Assembly: GCA_963732695.1 (NCBI GenBank)
Contig: CAVTAP010000021.1
Location: forward strand, 62,001 to 126,000
DNA: 64,000 bases
Source: CADEDH01 sp963732695
GTDB lineage: Bacteria > Actinomycetota > Acidimicrobiia > Acidimicrobiales > SZUA-35
Reading direction: 5' to 3'
Under the pieces are notes generated by a model. The model worked only from the letters and a program-made list of their open reading frames with translations, was not told the origin of the DNA and ran no database searches. A program made the position numbers and the translations under genes. Shown here piece by piece: positions 37,029 to 43,358 of the stretch. Within the stretch, counting starts at the first letter, position 1; each line of letters starts with the position of its first letter.

Positions 37029-37304
37029 GTGTGCCGAGTGGCAGCCAGCCTGACGCTGGCGCTCTTGCTGCCAACGCTCGGCGCATGCTCGTCCAATCAG
37101 CCTCCGATTGACGAGGTCCAGTCGGCGCAACTTCGTGGCGACTTCGCCCAGTGTCTGCAGCTTCCTGTAGATGCGGTCGAGCTGAAGGTCGACTCGGAGC
37201 GCCGAGTGATTCACATGAAGTGGGTTGCCAGTGTTGGCGACGGTGCTGCCAGGTCGATGGAGGAGTGTCTTGAGCAACTCGGCCTTGAGATGCTCAAGGG
37301 CTAG
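37029..37304 (+). CDS. Putative lipoprotein (array unit 10)
   Basis: 91 residues from GTG 37029 (GAGGGG lies about 9 bases upstream; GTG 37020 is an alternative). The signal peptide VCRVAASLTLALLLPTLGAC ends in the lipobox LGAC. The mature part of about 70 residues has two more Cys (FAQCLQLP, MEECLEQL) and is not recognised. Exported and membrane-anchored if processed. It reads toward S12. Confidence 0.6.
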   Translation: MCRVAASLTLALLLPTLGACSSNQPPIDEVQSAQLRGDFAQCLQLPVDAVELKVDSERRVIHMKWVASVGDGAARSMEECLEQLGLEMLKG

Positions 37305-37346
37305 CAGGCAACCGCTCGCAACAGCCGACTGCACTATCCTCACGAC

Positions 37347-37413
37347 CCGGCGCTCATGGACGCAAGTCGACCGGCAGGTCGTTCCGGGCGCACTGGCCAG
37401 CGGATAACGCCGG
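37347..37413 (+). repeat. Repeat S12 (array site)
   Basis: 67 bp. 5' arm ACCCGGCGCTC pairs with the 3' ATAACGCCGGTT; core GTCGTTCCGGGCG (37378-37390); CACTGGCCAGCGGATAACGCCGG ends at 37413 (read as two blocks). Confidence 0.7.
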
Positions 37414-37417
37414 TTCC

Positions 37418-37750
37418 TCAGCGCTTGACTATTGGCGTACGGAATGCCAAAACGGCGCCGGTGATGGAGCACAAGAGGCCAGTCAAGGAGACGGCAGCCC
37501 CGAGAGCGAAGACCCAGAGTGGAGGGTCGTCCGTGGTGAGAATGAGCTGAGTAATTAGGACTGGCACCCAGATTGCCAATAGAGCAAGCCACACCATGCA
37601 GCCTGCAACGGCATGCCGCTTCGCGAGCGAGCCAGCTCGCGGCCAGTTGACAATCAGGAGAGCCATGGGAATGACCGGTCCGCCCGCAAAGCCTGCCCAA
37701 ACCAGCGCCGCCATCCGCCGATCGCGGTCGTCTAGAGCCATCGACTTCAT
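37418..37750 (-). CDS. DUF4870-like membrane protein (array unit 11)
   Basis: 110 residues if started at ATG 37750 (MKSMALDDRDRRMAALVWAG). Three membrane segments: ALVWAGFAGGPVIPMALLIV, MVWLALLAIWVPVLITQLIL and FALGAAVSLTGLLCSITGAV. The order R..A.L.WAG...P.....W......FAKRHAV fits the DUF4870 pattern (helix, KRHA, helix). Function unknown. Reads toward S12. Confidence 0.55.
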   Translation of the reverse strand: MKSMALDDRDRRMAALVWAGFAGGPVIPMALLIVNWPRAGSLAKRHAVAGCMVWLALLAIWVPVLITQLILTTDDPPLWVFALGAAVSLTGLLCSITGAVLAFRTPIVKR

Positions 37751-37866
37751 CGGACAGGTACAGTAACAGGCGCTCAGGGCCTCGTCGCAAGTGTTCATCC
37801 CAGCGCTGCGAGCCGTGGTCAGGCATCCAGCGACGAACCATCCACGCCTGCTGGCGACACACATCT

Positions 37867-37976
37867 CCGGTTACAGCAAACCGTCGGCGCAGGATCGCTC
37901 CCGAGACGGGCGTCCATCGCATCGATCCCGCTGCCGGTCGTCGTTTCCGAGTGGGTTCACCGGGCCACTTCGCCGG
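37867..37976 (+). repeat. Repeat S13 (array site)
   Basis: 110 bp. CCGGTTACAGC at the 5' end, GCAGGATCGCTCCCGAG, CATCGATCCCGCTGCCGG, core GTCGTTTCCGAGTGGG (37939-37954), ACCGGGCCACTTCGCCGG (37959-37976). Confidence 0.8.
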
Positions 37977-38015
37977 CACTGTTGCGCTGGGACTGGGCGC
38001 CAACTTCAGATTTGG

Positions 38016-38369
38016 CTAGTCCGGTCCGATGACGCAGAACTCGGTCCCGGCCGGATCTTGGAGTACGCGGGTGGTCCATTCACCGGCCTCGGTTACCTGA
38101 ACGACGGTCGCTTCTTCATCGATCATCTCGGTGACCATCGGTTCAGCGTGGTCGACGAAGACGTCGAGGTGAGCGCGATACTTCGTCGCTTTGGGCTCCG
38201 GCACTCGCTGAAACGTGATGTGAGGAGGCCCCTCGAACCCGTCCGGCCGCGCAACAGTGACGTAGGGTGAACCCTCGGCTGCCGGACGGCGTTGGTAGCC
38301 GATGAACCGCTCCCAGAACCTTGCGAGTCGATCCGGGTCGGGGCAGTCGATCGTCAGTCCGATTCGCAA
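38016..38369 (-). CDS. Glyoxalase/VOC-superfamily protein (array unit 12)
   Basis: 117 residues. TTG 38369 is chosen because AAGGAG lies about 5 bases upstream and the protein then begins directly with LRIGLTIDCPDPDRLARFWERFIGY, the first beta-alpha unit of the family. HITFQRVPEPKATKYRAHLDVFVDH and WTTRVLQDPAGTEFCVIG give the metal-site-like positions (His, His, Glu). This is the single-module, actinobacterial glyoxalase-like type, of unknown substrate. The frame stays open into S14 but that part is repeat DNA. Confidence 0.85.
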   Translation of the reverse strand: MRIGLTIDCPDPDRLARFWERFIGYQRRPAAEGSPYVTVARPDGFEGPPHITFQRVPEPKATKYRAHLDVFVDHAEPMVTEMIDEEATVVQVTEAGEWTTRVLQDPAGTEFCVIGPD

Positions 38370-38464
38370 GGCGGCTCCTTGGTGTCGAGGCGGTCGTGGG
38401 GCATCGTAGGGCTCCTCAACAAGATCGTCGTCGGGGTTTGCGCTGGCCTGTGAGCGACTGGCAT

Positions 38465-38567
38465 CGGCACGACTGGCGTGCTCGGGCTCGCTACCGGCTC
38501 GGGCCCCCGTCGATCTGCGCGCTTGCAACTGCCGATACCGAGCGGCCGACCCGCTGATGAACGCCGG
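38465..38567 (+). repeat. Repeat S14 (array site)
   Basis: 103 bp. CGGCACGACTGGCGTGCTCGG, CTCGCTACCGGCTCGG, CCGTCGATC, core GCCGATACCGAGCGGCCG (38531-38548), GATGAACGCCGG (38556-38567). Its 5' arm is nearly the same as that of S17 and S6. The terminal block is the left boundary of the second duplicated unit. Confidence 0.8.
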
Positions 38568-38809
38568 CACCCGAGCGCGGTCCGGGCGGAAGGGCTACTG
38601 AGCGACGTGCGCCTGGAACCTCTGCCAGATGGGCGATAGCCGCTTGGCGACTGCGACGTACCTTCCCTCGGGAACCAACGCTAGAACCACGAGCAAGAGC
38701 GGCACGGCGATGTAGGCCATGGCACACGGTACCGCCGAATCGCTCCCGGCGCCCGGCACGAACACTGAGCTGTGGCAGTCGCGTTTCCGAGCGACCTGAC
38801 CGGGCGGGA
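38562..38809 (+). repeat. Duplicated gene unit, copy 2
   Basis: Second copy of the 33887-34133 unit. About nine differences in 247 bases, five of them clustered in two spots outside the peptide gene (AATCGCTC against AATTAATC; CACGAAC against CACAGAC). Flanking repeats differ from those of copy 1. Confidence 0.85.
38595..38720 (-). CDS. 41-residue membrane peptide, copy 2 (array unit 13)
   Basis: Same peptide as at 33920-34045 with one substitution near the end (FQAHV against FQVHV or similar from GTGCGCC/GTGCACC). The hydrophobic head MAYIAVPLLLVVLALVPEG and the basic tail are retained, and the start and stop codons are conserved. Preservation of the frame while the flanks change is the main sign that it is a gene. 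Confidence 0.45.
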   Translation of the reverse strand: MAYIAVPLLLVVLALVPEGRYVAVAKRLSPIWQRFQAHVAQ

Positions 38810-38815
38810 GGCCGG
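38746..38815 (+). repeat. Repeat S15 (array site)
   Basis: CCGGCGCCCGGCACGAAC, CACTGAGCTGTGG, core GCGTTTCCGAGCGACC (38781-38796), TGACCGGGCGGGAGGCCGG (38797-38815). Terminal block is GGCCGG instead of CGCCGG. Confidence 0.7.
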
Positions 38816-38858
38816 TTGTAGGGCGCCACGAGTGGGTCGATGATCTACCCTGGGCGAT

Positions 38859-39434
38859 ATGGGTGAAGCTGTTCCGTCCGTGCCCGGTGACGAGCCGCGG
38901 CCGAGAACCGTGGTGGTCCGGGCACTCGGCGACGCCGACATGGGACTGGCGATCCTGGGCGGTGCCATCCCGGTGCTGTTCGTGCTTCGCTCAGATGATG
39001 TGGTGCGACGGCGGCTCCTTGACTTTCTGGAAGGATGGGCTCTGGGCTCCGGTGGGTCACTGGACGTCATTAGTCCCAACGTCATCAGCGCCAGGCCGTC
39101 CGGGGCTGCACCCATCCGACTCGCAGTGCACCGGATGGCAGAGACGGTTGAGGAGGTGGCGTCGGGCTCGCCTCGGCTCACACGGGAGGCCGAGTTACAG
39201 CTGATACCGCTGGCGGCGGACGGTTCGACCGAAGCGCAGACTCGCCTGATTGACGGCTATGCAGAGTTGGCCACTGCTCTCGCGTTGTGGCTGCGTCCCG
39301 CGTACATGACCCCGGAGCGTGCTGCCTCCCTCGCACAAGAAGAACTCGAGGCTGTCGCCAGATGGCCGCGTGGTCGTGACACGATTCTCATCGTCCTAAC
39401 TCAGAGAATCAATGACCGACTAAATCGGCCGTAG
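38859..39434 (+). CDS. SepF-like domain fused to a sigma-like helical domain (array unit 14)
   Basis: 191 residues. Residues about 15-82 (RTVVVRALGDADMGLAILGG, IPVLFVLRSDDVVRRRLLDF, LEGWALGSGGSLDVIS) follow the SepF fold: strand, DA..IA.-like helix, hydrophobic strand, RLLDFL.G helix. Residues about 100-190 (LTREAELQLIPLAADGSTEAQTRLIDGYAELATALA) resemble the start of sigma-70 region 2 (E.ELI..A..GD..AR..LI..Y..LV). SepF tethers FtsZ to the membrane; the usual N-terminal amphipathic helix is absent here, so a division role is doubtful. Stop overlaps repeat S16. Confidence 0.6.
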   Translation: MGEAVPSVPGDEPRPRTVVVRALGDADMGLAILGGAIPVLFVLRSDDVVRRRLLDFLEGWALGSGGSLDVISPNVISARPSGAAPIRLAVHRMAETVEEVASGSPRLTREAELQLIPLAADGSTEAQTRLIDGYAELATALALWLRPAYMTPERAASLAQEELEAVARWPRGRDTILIVLTQRINDRLNRP

Positions 39435-39485
39435 GCCCTTGCCTAAAGGTCATTTCCGAGCCGACCGACCGGGCTAGTTCGCCAG
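39431..39485 (+). repeat. Repeat S16 (array site, short)
   Basis: 55 bp from the stop codon of the preceding gene: GGCCCTTGCCTAAAG, core GTCATTTCCGAGCCG (39449-39463), ACCGACCGGGCTAGTTCG and terminal CGCCAG (39480-39485). Confidence 0.75.
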
Positions 39486-39661
39486 CATCGGGGCGGCCCG
39501 AGGTACGGACCAGAGGTCGTCTTGAGATCGTCCTATAATCCGTGGGTGTGGAACGAGCTTAGTGGTCGATTGCGCTGACAGAATTCAAACCTCTTGGTGC
39601 TGCAGCAGTCCAGACTCCTGCTCCACGCGCTGGCGGGAACTCGCAGAGAGAGGAGAAAGCG

Positions 39662-40396
39662 TTGTTTGCTTGGCGTTATCTGTCGTTTGAAAGTTGGGGT
39701 AGGCTAGCCAGCGAAGGGCGTCTGCCGGTCAGCCAGCTTTCGAGCTTCGAGGACAGCTCGGAATGTATGGTTCCGGCGCTAGCCCTAGCGACGCGCTTCC
39801 AAAAGCCCGACTATGAGAATCCCCCCTTGTCGGCCATTGACGCCTACCATCTCGGCTACGTCGAGAGCGACAAGTATGCGACGTGCTGGTTCTTGGACGA
39901 TCACGAGTCAATTGCCATGTGGGATCTCTATATCGGGCGGGATAATGAGCGACGACCGAAGACCCGGGTCGCAATTGCGGTGTCTGTTGTGGATCTGATG
40001 AAGCTGGCTCCATTGGGCTCCCTGGCCAGCCCGGTGCGGTACGTTCGCTACGATGATGAAGGCTCAGACTTTCAGTTTGAGCGGCCCGAGCTGTGGCCTT
40101 TCATAAAGAATTGGGGATACAGGCACGAGCAGGAGTTTCGCATAGTCGTGGACGGGTCATCGGGCGCTCTTGATATAGGTCCCGACCCCAGGTGGGGGTG
40201 GGTTCGAAACTCTGATCTGTTAGGGATCATCAAGAGAGCCAGAGTCTTTGGAGCACGGCGAGAAACTATCGAAGGCATGCAGCGGCAGGTAGGCGAAGTG
40301 CCTGACTACCACATTGTCGGGCAGAGTCGAGCGTTCCCGGATACGTTCACGGCCGGCCGAGATGGATACGCCTGGCACGCAGACTTCAATCCGTAG
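39662..40396 (+). CDS. DUF2971-like protein (array unit 15)
   Basis: 244 residues from TTG 39662 (GAGAGGAGA about 7 bases upstream). FAWRYLSFESWGRLASEGRLPVSQLSSFED..E is the usual DUF2971 beginning, CWFLDDHESIAMWDLYIG the conserved SxxMWxxY-like motif, and WGYRHEQEFRIVV the late EQEFR motif. Soluble, function unknown; the family is common in mobile and defence-rich DNA. The base composition (AT-richer, more A/T third positions) differs from its neighbours, suggesting transfer. An IS21 element begins right after the stop codon. Confidence 0.7.
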   Translation: MFAWRYLSFESWGRLASEGRLPVSQLSSFEDSSECMVPALALATRFQKPDYENPPLSAIDAYHLGYVESDKYATCWFLDDHESIAMWDLYIGRDNERRPKTRVAIAVSVVDLMKLAPLGSLASPVRYVRYDDEGSDFQFERPELWPFIKNWGYRHEQEFRIVVDGSSGALDIGPDPRWGWVRNSDLLGIIKRARVFGARRETIEGMQRQVGEVPDYHIVGQSRAFPDTFTAGRDGYAWHADFNP

Positions 40397-40767
40397 GCGA
40401 GCGCGACGGCGAGGTGGGTCTTGCCGCAGCCGGGCTGTCCGAGGAACAGGACCGGTCGTCCGGTGTCCATGAAACGCAAGGTGGCGAGGTCCTCGACGAG
40501 ACGCCGGTCGACGGTGGGTTGGAACTCGAAGTCGAACTCGGCGATGGTCTTGCGGAACGGGAACCGGGCGTAGCGCAGCCGGGCGGCGAGTCGCCGGTTG
40601 CGGGTCGCGTCGGCCTGCTCGGCGACGAGTCGGGCGAGGAACTCGACGTGTGACCAGTCGTCTTGCCTGGCGGTCTCGGCGAGGGTCGCGAAGCATTCCG
40701 CTGCCCGATCGAGCTGGAGGTAGCCGAGGTCGTCCTTGATCTGCTCGTAGACGCTCGAGCCGGTCAT
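40397..40767 (-). pseudogene. istB: istB, C-terminal half deleted
   Basis: Begins MTGSSVYEQIKDDLGYLQLD and runs through FDFEFQPTVDRRLVEDLATL to the Walker A motif GQPGCGKTHLAVALAYGL, then ends at the DUF2971 gene. Walker B and the sensor motifs are missing. IstB is the AAA+ helper of IstA, so the element cannot move on its own. Confidence 0.85.
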
Positions 40768-42068
40768 GACCGGCCTCCTTCGTAGAGAGTGAGGTCCGGT
40801 GCGGCGACGTCGTAGTCGCCGGCGCCGAGCTCGATCCGGCCCCTCCGCGCAGCCGGCAGCTCCCCGGCCGGTTCAACGACTCGGAGGTGGCGCCGCTGGT
40901 TCGACGCCAACGCGACCGTCTCTGCAGCGAGCCGGTGTGCGGGGTCCCACACGTCAGTGTCGTTGGCGCTCAGCCGGTGACGGGCGACGACGTTGCCGGC
41001 CCAGCGGACCGTGAGCTCGCTGCTGTCGACTGGCACCCGTGCTTCGACGAGCTGGCCGAGGCAGTCGGGCGGCACGGAGTAGCGGGCGCCGTTCCAGGTG
41101 ATGAACGGCAACGCCCGGTGCACCCGCCGTGACTCGACGTAGTCGGTGTCGAACCGCCTTGCCGGCAGAGCCCCGAGGAACTCCCGCTCGGTGGCGAAGC
41201 GCTCGGCTGGAGCGACGCCGGTCGACCGATGAGCGCGGGCGTGCACGCGTTGGTCGACCCAGAGCCGCCCACGCCGGTTGAGTTCGTCGATGCTGTCGGG
41301 CACACCGGTCACGACGAGTTCCTCGAGGAACGACTCCTTCAGATCCCGGAACGGTCGCTCGATCTTGCCCTTGCGTTTCGCGTCGCCAGCCTGGCACGCC
41401 TTGATCTCGGTGCTGTGATGGCGGGCAAACTCGAGGGCCTCCGCCCCGAGGAGGAAGCGGCGTCCCTGGGACCGGCCGAGCGCGCCCATCCGATCCGTCC
41501 GGGCGATCTTGGGCACACCGCCCGCGGCGTCGAAGAACCGGGCGATGCCTTCGAAGGTGTGGTGCCGGTCGACCGACGTGGTGAACCACCACGTCCGCCA
41601 ACGCGACCAGCACAAGATCATCCCGAAGCACCACAACACCGGCCCCAACCCGACCCCGAGTGCCCATGTGGAGCAGTCCGAGAAGTCGAACTGAGCTTCC
41701 TCACCCGGAGCGGTCTCGATCGGCACCGACGCCCCATCCGAGCGCCGGAACCGCGGGCCCCGTTGCTCACGGACCCAGCGCACCACCGACGGATACGACC
41801 CGGTGAACCCCTCCGCCAAGATGATCTCGAACAGCGACGTGGCCAACAGCTTCGGGTTCCCCACCAACAGCGCGGTTAGCCGGTCCGCCCACACCGGATC
41901 GACGACCCGATCCCCGTCGGTAACCGTCCGAGCAGCCGGCGGGCCCCCGGCCTTCACCCACTTCGAGATCGTGTCCGGGTGATACCCGAGCTTGTTGCCG
42001 ATCTCCACGTACGACATGCCCTGGCGTTTCATCGCCAACACGTCCATGAACTCCTCCTGCGTCATCAT
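40764..42068 (-). CDS. istA: istA, IS21-family transposase
   Basis: About 434 residues from ATG 42068 (MMTQEEFMDVLAMKRQG). Helix-turn-helix YVEIGNKLGYHPDTISKWVK, integrase core with EEAQFDFSDCS (D), TDRMGALGRSQG (D) and KGKIERPFRDLKESF (E), then a beta-barrel-like C-terminal part. Looks complete, but its partner IstB is truncated. Confidence 0.88.
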   Translation of the reverse strand: MMTQEEFMDVLAMKRQGMSYVEIGNKLGYHPDTISKWVKAGGPPAARTVTDGDRVVDPVWADRLTALLVGNPKLLATSLFEIILAEGFTGSYPSVVRWVREQRGPRFRRSDGASVPIETAPGEEAQFDFSDCSTWALGVGLGPVLWCFGMILCWSRWRTWWFTTSVDRHHTFEGIARFFDAAGGVPKIARTDRMGALGRSQGRRFLLGAEALEFARHHSTEIKACQAGDAKRKGKIERPFRDLKESFLEELVVTGVPDSIDELNRRGRLWVDQRVHARAHRSTGVAPAERFATEREFLGALPARRFDTDYVESRRVHRALPFITWNGARYSVPPDCLGQLVEARVPVDSSELTVRWAGNVVARHRLSANDTDVWDPAHRLAAETVALASNQRRHLRVVEPAGELPAARRGRIELGAGDYDVAAPDLTLYEGGRS

Positions 42069-42375
42069 GAGCAGCGGTCCCTCCAGCCCTTCCGTCGATG
42101 CTTGGTCGCTCGACAGGCTGGAGGGGCCACACACTCGTCAGTGGGATGTCAGGAGGAACAGCCCCACCCCACGGAACCCGGTTTTCGTTGATCGCCGATC
42201 CCGGGCTTCACTGATCGCGCACCCGGGCGACAGGAGCAGTAGCGCCGTCAGGGTGGGCCAAGAAGGGCCGACTTCCCTCATCCTGCTGTACCGCTTAGGG
42301 TTGGACGTGCACACGACAGCCGACCGAGCACCTATTGTGACTCCATCAACAAACGACATCAGTACGCTCAACGCA

Positions 42376-42395
42376 CGTATGGGGCGACCCATACG
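42376..42395. promoter_or_regulatory. Perfect inverted repeat, possible operator
   Basis: CGTATGGG and CCCATACG around a GCGA spacer (42376-42395), inside a gene-free stretch (about 42231-42539) between the IS21 end and repeat S17. A nearby ACAATAGG-like AT-rich segment (complement of CCTATTGTG at 42333) could be promoter DNA. No gene starts nearby except the lipoprotein gene at 43055 in the opposite direction, so its role is unclear. Confidence 0.35.
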
Positions 42396-42539
42396 GAGGA
42401 CGATGCCACGGATCGGGCAGTGAGGCGCGCCAGGCGCGCTGTACCCGATAGACGGCACGTGGCAAGCCAAACAAGGAGAAGATCCGCGTCGCACACTCCT
42501 GATAGACGATTCGTGTAGGCGCCGGGTTCCCGGGCCACT

Positions 42540-42644
42540 CCGGCACGACTCTGGCGCTCGGGATCCCGCCCGGCTTGGACGCCTGCCGATATCGTGCGGC
42601 CGCCGCCGTCGATACCGGGCGGGTCGCCCAGGCCAGTTCGCAGG
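42540..42644 (+). repeat. Repeat S17 (array site)
   Basis: 105 bp and complete. CCGGCACGACTCTGGCGCTCG, GGGATCCCGCCCGGCTTGG, CCTGCCGATATCGTGCGG, core GTCGATACCGGGCGG (42608-42622), GCCCAGGCCAGTTCGCAGG (42626-42644). The left CCGGCACGACTCTGGC and right GGCCAGTTCGCAGG arms pair. Confidence 0.8.
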
Positions 42645-42668
42645 TTCTTCAGCGTGCCTATCCGCAAG

Positions 42669-43055
42669 CTAATCGTGGGTGTACCAGAGTGTCGAGAAGT
42701 CGATCTCGCAGACTGCGGCCGCTTCGTTCAGCTCATCAGCCGTCAAAGTGTAGGCGTCACCGTATGTGCGATCGGGCGCCTCGTTGACGAAAGCTTGGTG
42801 AGCCACGCACTCGGCGTCGCTCCGCCCCATGTGGTACATGGCCAGCGCCTCCACCAGAACGGCCTCGCTCTCAACGCCCAGCCCGGTAGGAAACCCTTCG
42901 TCCATAGATTGGCCGTAGTCCGGCCGGGTGGTCAGCTCGGCAGTAGGCGTTGAGGGTGTCGAGCCAGAGGATGGCCCAGAGCTCCCGCACGCCGAGAGAA
43001 GGAGGCCAGCAGCGAACATCCGAAGGGCAGCAACGGCAACAAACCTACGTCCCAT
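42669..43055 (-). CDS. Putative lipoprotein (array unit 16)
   Basis: 128 residues from ATG 43055 (MGRRFVAVAALRMFAAGLLL). The lipobox LSAC is at about residue 22-23, followed by a Ser/Pro/Thr linker. The mature domain (about 45-128; MDEGFPTGLGVESEAVLVEAL, ECVAHQAFV, TADELNEAAAVCEI) is helical with two Cys and not recognised. Reads toward S17. Confidence 0.6.
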   Translation of the reverse strand: MGRRFVAVAALRMFAAGLLLSACGSSGPSSGSTPSTPTAELTTRPDYGQSMDEGFPTGLGVESEAVLVEALAMYHMGRSDAECVAHQAFVNEAPDRTYGDAYTLTADELNEAAAVCEIDFSTLWYTHD

Positions 43056-43358
43056 AGAACGCAGTCTTGGGCCTGCGGCGGAAGATCGATAGGGGCGATG
43101 GTCAGTTTCGACTCGGCGACCCCCGCTCCATGGATGCCAGCAGGACGAGCGGTCGATCAAGAGTGCACGCGTCCGAGAGGTCGCAGCCCGGAACGGGGTT
43201 CGTCATTTCCGACCGGTTGCGGTGTCCGGGATCGCCGGGACTCGCGCACGGTGGGTAAGGACTACGTCAGTAAGCACAGCGGCGTCGTAGAGTTCCGACA
43301 GGGAGGAACATCCGGGAGCGGTAGAGAGTAGCTGTCCAACGCAGAGAGAGCGAACATC
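43056..43358. repeat. Intergenic region with repeat S18 (43187-43238)
   Basis: S18: CCCGGAACGGGGTTC, core GTCATTTCCGACCGG (43202-43216), GTGTCCGGGATCGCCGG (43222-43238). The region also holds an AGGGAGG-type ribosome site upstream of the ApeA-like gene. No other gene seen. Confidence 0.65.

Larger units (their letters stand above)
40397..42230 (-). mobile_element. IS21-family element, left side lost
   Basis: Minus-strand istA-istB with ATGA overlap. The left boundary is at the stop codon of the DUF2971-like gene, where istB is cut inside its ATPase domain. The right end is only approximate: GTTTTCGTTGATCGCCGATC and CTTCACTGATCGCGC at 42181-42220 look like the multiple terminal repeats of this family. 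Confidence 0.75.

Noticed and set aside
38370..38570. 67-residue N-terminal extension of the glyoxalase-like protein
   Set aside because: It would translate array site S14; a TTG with AAGGAG at 38369 gives the exact domain start.
40220..40876. 218-codon minus-strand gene
   Set aside because: Alternative frame over the istB remnant; highly arginine-rich.
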